Shown here in pieces: positions 14,824 to 23,171 of a stretch of DNA of 37,289 nt (positions within the stretch are counted from its first letter, which is position 1; the number at the start of each line of letters is the position of its first letter). This stretch comes from Ignavibacteriota bacterium (GTDB taxonomy: Bacteria; Bacteroidota; Ignavibacteria; Ignavibacteriales; Melioribacteraceae), in NCBI GenBank assembly GCA_002698995.1, contig PAAX01000029.1, forward strand, positions 1-37,289, read 5' to 3'. The translations under genes and the position numbers were made by a program. The notes under the pieces are model-generated. The model was given only the letters and a program-made list of their open reading frames with translations, was not told the origin of the DNA and did not search any database.

Positions 14824-16992
14824 GTGATAAAAAGAATAAACCTTTTTCTATTTTCAATAGTTTTGATTGTTAATTCCACATCCGCACAAGAAGAACTCAC
14901 GTTGGATAAAATCTTTAAGTCGAGAGATTTTATGCCGGCCGCACTTTCACAGCTTCAATGGAACAGTGAAAATAAATTTTCGTTCTATAAAAATGATCCT
15001 GAAACGAAAACTGTAAGTATTGTTGCAGTTAATCCTGAAACAAAAGAGGAAACTGTTGTTCTATCGAACAATGAGATTGATTATAAATTTAAGTACGGAC
15101 AAATTTATAAATGGTCACCCGATTCTAAATTTATTCTGTTTACCGAAAAACTAAATGCAAGAAGAGATAAATCGGGAGGTAAATTTGTTATTGTTGATGT
15201 TGAAAAGAAAAAAGTACTCCTTGAAATTACAGATCAAGATGATCAAGAACTTGCCCAATTTTCACCCGATAGCAAAAAATTAGGTTTCGTAAGATCACAT
15301 AATCTTTTTGTTGTTGATATTGAATCCGGTACCGAAACTCAATTAACTTTTGATGGAAATGAGAATATCTTAAATGGTACTTTCGACTGGGTTTATGAAG
15401 AAGAATTTTCAATAATTTATGCATGGGAATGGGGAACGGACAGCAGACAAATTACATATTGGCAGTTAGATCAAACAAAAGTTCCAACCGTTCAAATTGC
15501 AACATGGGATTCTCTTTATTTTTCAGCATTTGATTTGAAATATCCCAAAGCCGGAGGGACAAATCCTAATATTAAGATTGGAGTTGTGAATGTTGATAAC
15601 CAAAAAACAACATGGATGAATGTTGAGCTTCAAGAAGATTTTTACATTCCAAGAATCAAGTTTTCCAATAATCCCAATCTATTAAGTGTACAAAGATTGA
15701 ATAGAGATCAGAACATTCTGGAACTCCTTTTGTGTGATACTAAAACCGGAGAATCGAAAGTTGTATTAAAAGAAGAATACAAAACTTGGATTAAAGTAGA
15801 TGACAATTTAACATTTCTGAAAGAGAATGATCATTTTGTTTGGACATCGGAAATTGACGGATTTAATCATATTTATATTTATGATTTTGATGGAACGCTG
15901 GTAAATCAAGTTACTTCGGGAAAGTTTGAAGTCGATAAAATTTCCTCCGTTGACGAAGAGAATGAAGTTATTTATTTCACTTCTAATGAATCCGGTGTTA
16001 CCAACAAGGATTTATATAAAATTTCATATGCCGGTAAAAATAAACAAAGACTGACAAGTGAAAATGGTACAAGTTCAGCATCATTTTCTGCTGATTCCAA
16101 ATATTTTATTAAGAAATTTTCTAATACAGAAACAAATACAATTACAACATTAAATTCAGCTGACGGTTCTTTAATAATGGAATTAAAGAAGCCGCAGATT
16201 GATGTAGTTGAAAAATACGACCTCACTAAAGTTGAGTTTTCAAGCTTTGTAACAACTGACGGTGAAACAATAAACTATTCAATTATGAAACCAAAGAATT
16301 TTGATCCTACCAAAAAATATCCTTTACTGGTTTATAATTACAGCGGACCGGGTTCTCAGGTTGTTTTAAATAGCTGGCGCGGTTCAAATTATGCATGGTA
16401 TTCATACTTGAATAATAACGATATTGTTGTTGCCTGGTTTGATAACAGAGGAACCGGTGGAAGAGGAAAAGATTTTAAAGATCATGTTTATAAAAGATTA
16501 GGAGATTTTGAAATAAACGACATTGCCGAAGGTGTAAATTATTTGGTTGCCGAAGGATTTATAGATATGGAGAAAATAGCAATCTGGGGCTGGAGTTACG
16601 GTGGATATGTTTCTTCATTAGCTTTGGCAAAAGTCCCATACTTGTTCAATTGTGCAATTGCGGTTGCTCCTGTAACCGATTGGAAATTTTATGACTCAAT
16701 TTATACTGAAAGATATATGTCAACTCCGCAAAAAAATCCGGAAGGATATAAAAACGGTTCCGTATTAACTTATACCGGTGATATTAAAGGAAAGCTTTTG
16801 CTTGTTCACGGAACAGCTGACGATAATGTTCATTTTCAAAACAGTGTTAAGTTAGTTGAAGAAATGATAGAAAAAAATATTTATTACGAAAGCTTATATT
16901 ACCCTGAAAAGGATCATGGAATTCACGGCGGTAACTCAAGATTTCATTTATATAACTATATGACAAATTTTCTTTTTAATCGATTGAAATAA
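14824..16992 (+). CDS. S9B prolyl dipeptidyl peptidase (DPP4-like), exported
   Basis: This 722-residue protein has a signal peptide (INLFLFSIVLIVNSTSA). The N-terminal beta-propeller spans about 40-460 and contains 'DWVYEEEF' with E192-E194, the double-Glu N-terminus anchor of DPP4. The alpha/beta hydrolase domain (about 480-722) carries oxyanion Y506 (YNYSGPGSQ) and the triad S591 (GWSYGGY), D666 (HGTADDNVHF) and H698 (KDHGIHGG). Known members remove X-Pro or X-Ala dipeptides from peptides, as in peptide-using Bacteroidota. The start is GTG at 14824, with AAGGAA upstream. It lies 38 bp after the HAD gene, so probably in the same operon. It would complement the subtilisin and M43 protease in this window. 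Confidence 0.92.
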   Translation: MIKRINLFLFSIVLIVNSTSAQEELTLDKIFKSRDFMPAALSQLQWNSENKFSFYKNDPETKTVSIVAVNPETKEETVVLSNNEIDYKFKYGQIYKWSPDSKFILFTEKLNARRDKSGGKFVIVDVEKKKVLLEITDQDDQELAQFSPDSKKLGFVRSHNLFVVDIESGTETQLTFDGNENILNGTFDWVYEEEFSIIYAWEWGTDSRQITYWQLDQTKVPTVQIATWDSLYFSAFDLKYPKAGGTNPNIKIGVVNVDNQKTTWMNVELQEDFYIPRIKFSNNPNLLSVQRLNRDQNILELLLCDTKTGESKVVLKEEYKTWIKVDDNLTFLKENDHFVWTSEIDGFNHIYIYDFDGTLVNQVTSGKFEVDKISSVDEENEVIYFTSNESGVTNKDLYKISYAGKNKQRLTSENGTSSASFSADSKYFIKKFSNTETNTITTLNSADGSLIMELKKPQIDVVEKYDLTKVEFSSFVTTDGETINYSIMKPKNFDPTKKYPLLVYNYSGPGSQVVLNSWRGSNYAWYSYLNNNDIVVAWFDNRGTGGRGKDFKDHVYKRLGDFEINDIAEGVNYLVAEGFIDMEKIAIWGWSYGGYVSSLALAKVPYLFNCAIAVAPVTDWKFYDSIYTERYMSTPQKNPEGYKNGSVLTYTGDIKGKLLLVHGTADDNVHFQNSVKLVEEMIEKNIYYESLYYPEKDHGIHGGNSRFHLYNYMTNFLFNRLK

Positions 16993-17004
16993 TTTGTCGA
17001 AAAT

Positions 17005-17028
17005 TGCTTAATTTAATTATATTAAGCA
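17005..17028 (+). promoter_or_regulatory. Hairpin between DPP4 and lectin genes
   Basis: TGCTTAAT (17005-17012) pairs with ATTAAGCA (17021-17028) across an 8-base AT loop, 12 bases after the DPP4 stop. There is no T-run after it, so it is either a weak 3' stabilising stem for the DPP4 mRNA or an operator/5' element for the lectin gene 51 bp downstream. Confidence 0.4.
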
Positions 17029-17079
17029 CATGTAAAATTAGAGGGTTTTAATTTTATCACAAATCAAAGGAGGCACAAT

Positions 17080-17436
17080 ATGAAAAAAGTAATTATGTTT
17101 GCAGGCTTGTTGTTATTAGTTGGAATGCTTACTACCATTTCTGCTCAAACTCAAAGTGGTTCATTCTTCGTTGATAAAAATACTCCAAATTACACTTTGG
17201 ATAAAAACGAAGGTACAAGATCAGTTGAGATTGAAGTTAGATTCGCAAATCCATTTGATACAATGCCTAATGTAATTGTGGCTAACACATTAATTGATGC
17301 TGCTAAAGATACCAAAATCAGATACTCTGTTGAGCCAAAAGCTGTTTCTAGAGATGGTTTTGTTATAAAAGTAAGCGTTTGGGGTGATACTCAATTAAAC
17401 GCTGTTGGCGGATCTTGGATAGCTCACACTAAATAA
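17080..17436 (+). CDS. Small secreted H-type lectin-domain protein
   Basis: This 118-residue protein has a signal peptide (VIMFAGLLLLVGMLTTISA, cleavage near residue 22) and a single compact beta domain. The pattern resembles the H-type lectin domain of discoidin and Helix pomatia agglutinin: 'VEVRFANPF.TMPNVIV' early, 'I.YSV.P.AVSRDGFVIKVSVWGDTQL' in the middle and 'GGSWIAH' at the end. The W-x-D-T and final G-x-S-W-x-A are the most telling. Family members form trimers or hexamers that bind sugars such as GalNAc. The gene has the best SD in the window (AAAGGAGG, 7 bases before ATG) and its own terminator, suggesting high expression as a single-gene unit. The assignment is from remembered pattern, so ligand binding is unproven. 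Confidence 0.65.
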   Translation: MKKVIMFAGLLLLVGMLTTISAQTQSGSFFVDKNTPNYTLDKNEGTRSVEIEVRFANPFDTMPNVIVANTLIDAAKDTKIRYSVEPKAVSRDGFVIKVSVWGDTQLNAVGGSWIAHTK

Positions 17437-17455
17437 GAAGTTCTTATTTACAATT

Positions 17456-17492
17456 AAGGCTGTTCTTTGAAATATAGGAACAGCCTTTTTTT
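17456..17492 (+). terminator. Rho-independent terminator after lectin gene
   Basis: AAGGCTGTTC (17456-17465) pairs perfectly with GAACAGCCTT (17478-17487) over 10 bp, followed by a T-run. It is 19 bases past the lectin stop. Confidence 0.9.
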
Positions 17493-17584
17493 ATTTCTAT
17501 CTATTTGTATGAATTTACCAATCTTGACTTTCTTTTATTTCTAAAAACTATACGGATAACTACCTAAATATTTTTCGTAAACAT

Positions 17585-17619
17585 AAAAAAATCCCCACCG
17601 GCAATTAGCCGATGAGGAT
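17585..17619 (-). terminator. Rho-independent terminator after M43 protease gene
   Basis: On the minus strand ATCCTCATCGGC pairs with GCCGGTGGGGAT (12 bp, two G-U) across TAATT and is followed by seven T. It sits 44 bp past the stop of the M43 metalloprotease gene and points the same way. Confidence 0.85.
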
Positions 17620-17663
17620 TCAAGATTCATTAAACCATCATTAATATTATTAACTAATTTATA

Positions 17664-19643
17664 TTATTTGATTAAAAGCATTTTCTTAACTTCTCTAACT
17701 TCAAAACCGCCGTCAATTTCGCTTGTCTGTGCTTCTAAAGTATAAAAATACATTCCCGAAGTAAGATTCGAAGCATCAAAATTAATTTCATAAAATCCGC
17801 TTGTCTGCTGGCCGTTTACTAGAATTGCAACAGTTTCTCCTAATGAATTATAAACCGCAACTTTTACATTGCTGTTATAAGGTAATGAATATCTTAAAGT
17901 TGTTGAAGGGTTAAATGGATTAGGATAATTCTGCTCCAACACATAAACAGAAGGAACAACTTCAATTTCCACAACTTGTGAATAATTTACTGTTCCGTCG
18001 TAATCAACTTGTTTTAATCTATACTCAACTTTGCTGCCGTTTACATTGTTAAGATTATCTGTGTAAGTATAATTTGATGTTCTAGCAGTAGTTCCCTTAC
18101 CCGCAATAAATGAAACTCTTTGCCATTCACTGCTTTGGTTTTCTGATATTACTCTTCTTTGAATTTCAAATCCTTCGTTGTTTGTTTCTGTTGCTGTGGT
18201 CCAATTAAGAGTAACATTTGAACCTGCAGCATTAGCAGTAAATGCCGTCAATTCAACAGGAATTAAATCATTCTGATAAACAATAAATAATTTTCCAACG
18301 CTGTCATTTGTTAAAACGTATGAACTATTTGACTTCATATCCACATCGATAGAACCAGATTGATCTTGTAATCTGAATGAACCTTCGGGAAATTTTGTTT
18401 GATCCCATTCAAATGTAAAAGGATAACTGCTTGATGGTGATTGGAAAACCAATTCCCAAGTTTCCATCATTGATGAAGATGATCTTAAATCCATTAATGA
18501 AGCTTTTGTGTTATCACCTGGATTAATAAATCTCGCATCAAAAAATCCCGACTCGATAGATGAAGCTAAAGAAACTTCACCAAACCCAACATCCAAACCG
18601 GAAGAAGCATTATCGTCTATACCAAATGTAACAACTTGCTTATGACTTAAATCTCTTGAAGCATCCGTTACTGTTATATGAATTTCTTTTGTAGAAAATG
18701 GAGGATCATTAAATAGTGAAGAACGGAAGCCGATATTTGTTGCCGACATTCTTTGAGTTTGTCCGTCAGTAAAAATATTCATACAAAGATCATTTGTATA
18801 ATCCATGTAGTTTTCAATCATATCAACCGATCCGCATGAAGTATGTCCTGTTGGGCAATTAAAATTTGCCGCATCAGATTCCGGTGTATCTGAAACAAGA
18901 TCGTCAACACCGCAAGGACCATCACCCCAGATATGATATAAACCTAACCAGTGCCCTACTTCGTGAGTTGCAGTTCTTCCTTTATTGTATGGTGCGGCAG
19001 GCGAATTAAATCCGAATGCAGAATAAAGTATTACAACACCATCTGTACTTGCTGATCCCGAATTTGGAAATTGAGCATATCCCAAAATACCACCTGTTAT
19101 ATTACAAACCCAAATGTTAAAATACTTGTTAGTTGGCCAAGCATTTACACCACCGCTCGATTCAAATTTAACTTGGTCATTTAAGCCGAATGTGGTTACT
19201 GTAGTTTGTTTTCTTGTTATACCTGTAGTTGGATTTCCCTCAGGATCAACTTGGGCTAAACGAAATACAATATTTGTATTTGACCCTACATCATCATTAT
19301 TGTATCCGGGAGTTCCTACCATTTTTCGAAAATCTTCATTTAGAACTCTTATTTGGCTCAGCACCATATTATCAGAAATATTTTGCGCCGAAGTTCTATA
19401 AACTATATGAACAACCGTTGGAATTACATAAACATTCTCTGCTTCTCTTTTTGCTAAACCGGAATTTATTATTTCTTGAAGTCTGCTTTCATTTAAATCC
19501 ATCTGCGATTCAAGTCTTGGATCCATTGATTTTAGTCTATCAAGATTTTCCATAGTGTAACATCTTACATACTTACTCTCCTGAGCAAATGTTATTGTGC
19601 CCAAAAGAGCAATTAGCAGAAAAATTGTAAGTCTTTTTGCCAT
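17664..19643 (-). CDS. Secreted M43 (pappalysin/cytophagalysin) zinc metalloprotease with T9SS tail
   Basis: This 659-residue protein has a signal peptide (RLTIFLLIALLGTITFA). The catalytic domain spans about 70-310 with the extended zinc motif H227-E-x-x-H231-x-x-G-x-x-H237 in 'THEVGHWLGLYHIWGDG' and the Met-turn region 'IENYMDY'. A central domain of unknown role follows. Next comes an Fn3-like module 'PVELTAFTANAAGSNVTLNW', the usual spacer before sorting domains in these bacteria. The T9SS type-A domain runs from 'NYPNPFNPSTTLRYS' to 'VKKMLLIK'. It likely cleaves extracellular proteins, together with the S8 and DPP4 enzymes. SD GAGGGA precedes the ATG at 19643. It is transcribed alone and ends at the terminator at 17585-17619. 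Confidence 0.93.
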   Translation of the reverse strand: MAKRLTIFLLIALLGTITFAQESKYVRCYTMENLDRLKSMDPRLESQMDLNESRLQEIINSGLAKREAENVYVIPTVVHIVYRTSAQNISDNMVLSQIRVLNEDFRKMVGTPGYNNDDVGSNTNIVFRLAQVDPEGNPTTGITRKQTTVTTFGLNDQVKFESSGGVNAWPTNKYFNIWVCNITGGILGYAQFPNSGSASTDGVVILYSAFGFNSPAAPYNKGRTATHEVGHWLGLYHIWGDGPCGVDDLVSDTPESDAANFNCPTGHTSCGSVDMIENYMDYTNDLCMNIFTDGQTQRMSATNIGFRSSLFNDPPFSTKEIHITVTDASRDLSHKQVVTFGIDDNASSGLDVGFGEVSLASSIESGFFDARFINPGDNTKASLMDLRSSSSMMETWELVFQSPSSSYPFTFEWDQTKFPEGSFRLQDQSGSIDVDMKSNSSYVLTNDSVGKLFIVYQNDLIPVELTAFTANAAGSNVTLNWTTATETNNEGFEIQRRVISENQSSEWQRVSFIAGKGTTARTSNYTYTDNLNNVNGSKVEYRLKQVDYDGTVNYSQVVEIEVVPSVYVLEQNYPNPFNPSTTLRYSLPYNSNVKVAVYNSLGETVAILVNGQQTSGFYEINFDASNLTSGMYFYTLEAQTSEIDGGFEVREVKKMLLIK

Positions 19644-19803
19644 GATTCCCTCATTTTTATTTGGTTAGATGATAGTTTTTTCAAATTAAGTTTTTCGTTT
19701 AGAAATAACAAATGTTTTTTAGACATAAAGGATTATTTTTTTCGACAAATATCTTAATAAATAAATTTTTTGATTCTTTACTACCATTTAGTAAGTTTTG
19801 AAA

Positions 19804-20976
19804 ATGAAAACTAATTCATCAAAGCCTCTTTACCGCAATTCAAATCTTCAGATTATATTCCTAATTACTTTAATGGCAGTTTTAGGAGTTTCAAGCATAA
19901 CTCCGGCTTTTCCAAAGATTGCAAAAGTATTTGAAATCTCCTCCGAAAAAGTGGGATTATTGATCATTGTTTTTACTCTTCCGGGAATTATATTAAGTCC
20001 TATTTTTGGAATTTTAGCGGATAGATTCGGCAGAAAAAGAGTATTAATCCCTTCTCTTATTTTGTTTGGAATAGCCGGAACTCTTTCTGCTTTTACAAGA
20101 ACATTTGAACTCCTATTACTTTTTAGATTTCTGCAGGGAATTGGTGCAGCTTCTATCGGATCAATTAATGTAACTTTATTAGGAGATATTTTTGAAGGGA
20201 AAGAGCGTGCGGCTGCTATGGGATACAACGCTAGTGTTTTAAGTATAGCAACTGCAACTTATCCTTTTATTGGGGGTCTTCTTGCAAACTATAATTGGTA
20301 TTTACCTTTTTTCCTTCCGGCATTTTCAATTCCAATTGCACTAATAGTTTTAACAAAACTGAAAAATCCCGAACCTAAAAAAGATGGTTCACTTAAAGTT
20401 TATCTGCATAATGCTTTTAACAGCTTAAAGAATAAAGAAGCAATTTTATATTTTACAGCAAGTTTAATAACATTTATAATTTTGTACGGTTGTTACCTGA
20501 CTTATATTCCGATTTATTTAGATGAATTATTCAATGCTCAGCCGTTTATGATTGGAATCCTTCTCTCAACCATGTCTATTACAACAGCTGTAGTTTCTTC
20601 TCAATTAAAGAAGTTGAGCAGTAAATTTAATATCAAAAGTTTATTCAAGATTTCATTTTTAATTTACGGTTCAGCCCTTTTTCTAATTCCTTTTATTAAG
20701 ATTTACGCTCTGTTATTCATTCCCATCATTATTTATGGAATTGCACATGGAATGAATATTCCTTTAGTTCAGACTTTATTGGCAAACATTTCTCCACTAG
20801 AATACCGCGGTGCTTTTATGAGTATGAACGGAATGATTCTGAGAGGAGGACAGACTTTAGGTCCTTTACTTACCGGAATATTTTACACTTTTTATGGAAT
20901 TAATTCTGTATTCTTTTTCGGCGGGATAATTTCAATTTTATTTTCGATTCTTCTTTTTATCAAACTTTCAAAATAA
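19804..20976 (+). CDS. MFS exporter, DHA1 (drug:H+ antiporter) type
   Basis: This is a 390-residue integral inner-membrane protein with about 12 hydrophobic segments. The loop 2-3 signature 'GILADRFGRKRVLIPS' and the motif-C-like 'GYNASVLSIATATYPFIGG' region place it in the DHA1 group of proton-driven exporters. 'RFLQGIGAASIGSINVTLLGDIF' is typical of the fourth helix. Substrate is unknown; drugs, siderophores or sugars are possible. The ATG at 19804 is preferred over an in-frame TTG at 19798 two codons earlier; neither has a clear SD. The gene is monocistronic and divergent from the M43 protease. It converges on pruA, with a shared terminator. Confidence 0.85.
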   Translation: MKTNSSKPLYRNSNLQIIFLITLMAVLGVSSITPAFPKIAKVFEISSEKVGLLIIVFTLPGIILSPIFGILADRFGRKRVLIPSLILFGIAGTLSAFTRTFELLLLFRFLQGIGAASIGSINVTLLGDIFEGKERAAAMGYNASVLSIATATYPFIGGLLANYNWYLPFFLPAFSIPIALIVLTKLKNPEPKKDGSLKVYLHNAFNSLKNKEAILYFTASLITFIILYGCYLTYIPIYLDELFNAQPFMIGILLSTMSITTAVVSSQLKKLSSKFNIKSLFKISFLIYGSALFLIPFIKIYALLFIPIIIYGIAHGMNIPLVQTLLANISPLEYRGAFMSMNGMILRGGQTLGPLLTGIFYTFYGINSVFFFGGIISILFSILLFIKLSK

Positions 20977-20992
20977 CTTAGCACAAATAAAA

Positions 20993-21030
20993 AATCCGGT
21001 TTACCAAATTACTTCATGATAAACCGGATT
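20993..21030 (-). terminator. Shared terminator between MFS exporter and pruA
   Basis: AATCCGGTTTA (20993-21003) and TAAACCGGATT (21020-21030) form a perfect 11-bp stem. On the minus strand it is followed by TTTTTTATTTG, a strong tail for pruA. In the plus direction the tail (AATATTTA) is weak, so it may stop MFS transcripts only partly. Confidence 0.85.
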
Positions 21031-21052
21031 AATATTTAATGTAATACTTCAC

Positions 21053-22684
21053 CTATTTTTCGGTCATAAAAGGATACTTCCAATCCTTAGGGGGATCAAA
21101 AGTTTCTTTCATTGTTCTGGCAGTCATCCATCTTAAAATATTCATGGCACTTCCGGCTTTATCATTTGTACCGGATGCTCTACCGCCGCCGAATGGCTGC
21201 TGACCAACTACCGCCGCTGTTGGTTTATCATTGATGTAAAAGTTTCCTGCAGCATTTTTTAATTTATCAGACATTTTAATCAATACATATCTATCCTGCG
21301 CCCAAATTGCACCAGTTAATGCATAAGGTGAAGTTGTATCACATAAATCCAAAGTTTCATCAAACTTTTCATCTTCGTAAACATATATTGTTAGAACCGG
21401 GCCGAATATTTCTTCTTCCATAGTTTTGAATCTTGGATTTGAAGTCACTACCGTTGTCGGTTCAATAAAATATCCATTAGTATCATCATAATTTCCGCCG
21501 GTTATAATCTCGGCATCTTCTGCATTCTTTGCAAAATCAATATATTCAGTAATTGATTTGAATGCACCTTCATCAATAACAGCAGACATGAAATTTGTAA
21601 AATCTTCTACATCTCCCATTTTGATTTTACTTACTTCAGCCACATATTTTTCTTTGAATTCACTCCAAATTGATTTAGGAATATACATTCTAGATGCAGC
21701 AGAACATTTTTGTCCTTGATACTCAAACGCACCGCGGATTGAAGCAGTTACTAAAGCATCAACATCTGCACTGTTATGAGCAAAAATAAAATCTTTGCCC
21801 CCTGTTTCTCCCACAATTCTTGGATAATATTTCATAGTCTTTAAATTTTCTGCAACGGTTTTCCACATTCCTTGGAAAACTGATGTAGAACCTGTAAAGT
21901 GAATTCCGGCTAAATATGGACTAGCCATAACCGGATTTCCAACTTGACCGCCAGACCCTGGAATAAAATTGATAACTCCTTTCGGTAATCCTGCAGCTTC
22001 AAATAACTTCATCATATGATAATTTGAATAAACAGAGCTTGATGCCGGTTTCCATAAAGCAACGTTTCCAACTAAAGCGGGAGCTGTAGGTAAGTTACCA
22101 GCAATTGAAGTAAAGTTAAAAGGAGTAACTGCAAATATAAATCCTTCTAATGGTCTGTATTCAACACGATTCCACATACCAGCCGGAGAATATGGCTGAT
22201 CGGACATTAACTGCGTCATGTAATATGAATTGAATCTCCAAAAATCAATTAATTCACAAGCCGAATCAATTTCTGCTTGATGAGCAACTTTAGACTGCCC
22301 TAACATAGTTGCAGCATTAATTCTTGCACGCCAAGGACCTGCAAGCAAATCAGCCATCTTTAAAAATATTGCAACTCTTTGCTCCCAAGGCATTTCAGAC
22401 CAAGTCTTTCTTGCTTCCAAAGCTGCTTCAATTGCCATTTCTACTTCTTTTTTTCCGGCTTTGTGATAAACACCAAGTACATGTTTTTTGTTGTGTGGAA
22501 TTACCATTTCTTCGGTATTTCCGGTTTTTACTTCTTCTCCACCAATTATTAGTGGAACTTCAATGTGCTGTGATTTTAATTCTGTCAGTTTTTTCTTGAG
22601 TTGATCTCTTTCGGGACTTCCCGGGATGTAAGTTTTTACCGGTTCATTAATTGGCACCGGAACTTTAAAATAAGCATTAGACAT
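21053..22684 (-). CDS. pruA: L-glutamate gamma-semialdehyde (1-pyrroline-5-carboxylate) dehydrogenase
   Basis: This 543-residue cytoplasmic aldehyde dehydrogenase oxidises glutamate semialdehyde to glutamate with NAD+, the second step of proline breakdown. Catalytic N190 lies in 'VTPFNFTSI', E293 in 'VGETGGKDF' and C327 in 'GQKCSAASR'. 'PFGGGRASGTNDKAGS' near the C-terminus binds the substrate carboxylate in this family. Length and N-terminus (AYFKVPVPINEPVKTYIPGSPER) match the mitochondrial ALDH4A1-like type found in Bacteroidota rather than the proteobacterial PutA fusion. No proline dehydrogenase is adjacent. The ATG at 22684 is preceded by GGAGG seven bases upstream. The gene fits peptide-based growth suggested by the exported proteases. 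Confidence 0.95.
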   Translation of the reverse strand: MSNAYFKVPVPINEPVKTYIPGSPERDQLKKKLTELKSQHIEVPLIIGGEEVKTGNTEEMVIPHNKKHVLGVYHKAGKKEVEMAIEAALEARKTWSEMPWEQRVAIFLKMADLLAGPWRARINAATMLGQSKVAHQAEIDSACELIDFWRFNSYYMTQLMSDQPYSPAGMWNRVEYRPLEGFIFAVTPFNFTSIAGNLPTAPALVGNVALWKPASSSVYSNYHMMKLFEAAGLPKGVINFIPGSGGQVGNPVMASPYLAGIHFTGSTSVFQGMWKTVAENLKTMKYYPRIVGETGGKDFIFAHNSADVDALVTASIRGAFEYQGQKCSAASRMYIPKSIWSEFKEKYVAEVSKIKMGDVEDFTNFMSAVIDEGAFKSITEYIDFAKNAEDAEIITGGNYDDTNGYFIEPTTVVTSNPRFKTMEEEIFGPVLTIYVYEDEKFDETLDLCDTTSPYALTGAIWAQDRYVLIKMSDKLKNAAGNFYINDKPTAAVVGQQPFGGGRASGTNDKAGSAMNILRWMTARTMKETFDPPKDWKYPFMTEK

Positions 22685-22812
22685 ACTACTGCCTCCATCC
22701 TCATCATTTTCTAAATAACAATTGTTTAAGCTGAATAAAAATTCATAAAGTAAAAATAGTATTAAGCCCTTGAAAAGACAACCTTAATGAGAACGATTAA
22801 CGGGGAATCATT

Positions 22813-22850
22813 AGGAGGTTGAGACGTAGAAAAGTTAAGAAGTTGAGAAG
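22813..22850. repeat. Degenerate 8-mer tandem stretch (AGTTGAGA-like)
   Basis: The units GGTTGAGA, AGTTAAGA and AGTTGAGA follow one another within 38 bases, the last two directly adjacent (22833-22848). It is not coding and lies just before the GTAGC palindromes. Confidence 0.45.
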
Positions 22851-22855
22851 TAATA

Positions 22856-22906
22856 TTGTAGCGATTTGATTTATCAAATCTCATTTTTGTAGCAAAGTAA
22901 ACTTGC
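22856..22906 (+). repeat. Two tandem GTAGC-headed palindromes (REP-like)
   Basis: TTGTAGC occurs at 22856-22862 and 22887-22893, 31 bp apart. The first copy is followed by the perfect palindrome GATTTGATTTATCAAATC (22863-22880). The second leads into GCAAAGTAAACTTGC (22892-22906), an almost perfect palindrome. A GTAG tetranucleotide at the foot of a hairpin is the hallmark of REP elements moved by RAYT transposases. Confidence 0.55.
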
Positions 22907-23125
22907 AATCTGTTAGGTTAACTGCAATACTAATTTATCTAAATACTTAGAAAATTTATGTGTTTAACAGGCTTTAGTTGCTACCTCTCTGCAGATGCAA
23001 AAAGTGCAAAAAATTAAACTGCACTTGTTAGTCTTTTGTACAATCGATATATTTTGAGTTCAACAAAATGACATACTGATCATTTATTGTGATGATTTAG
23101 AAATTCTATTAAAAAAATTATAACC

Positions 23126-23153
23126 GTAGGGGACAAAAATTAGTGTCCCTTAC
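23126..23153 (+). repeat. GTAG-headed palindrome upstream of lipoprotein gene
   Basis: GTAGGGGACA (23126-23135) pairs with TGTCCCTTAC (23144-23153) with one mismatch across an 8-base loop. It starts with GTAG and shares the core GTAGGG-GACA with the element inside the nuclease gene at 34080-34103. It ends 18 bases before the ATG of the lipoprotein gene, so it would form a stem in its 5' leader. Confidence 0.6.
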
Positions 23154-23171
23154 AAATACGGAAAATACTAT

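Larger units (their letters stand above)
22685..23171. other. Repeat-rich intergenic region
   Basis: These 487 bases lie between the divergent pruA and lipoprotein genes and have no open frame I can support. They hold a degenerate AGTTGAGA-type short tandem stretch (22813-22850), two GTAGC-headed palindromes (22856-22906), an inverted repeat AAGTGCA/TGCACTT (23002-23026) and a GTAG-headed palindrome (23126-23153). Promoters for both flanking genes should lie here but cannot be pinned. Confidence 0.6.

Noticed and set aside
23002-23026. AAGTGCA/TGCACTT inverted repeat as a terminator
   Set aside because: It has only 7-bp arms, no adjacent T-run and no gene ending just before it, so it is only listed as part of the spacer.
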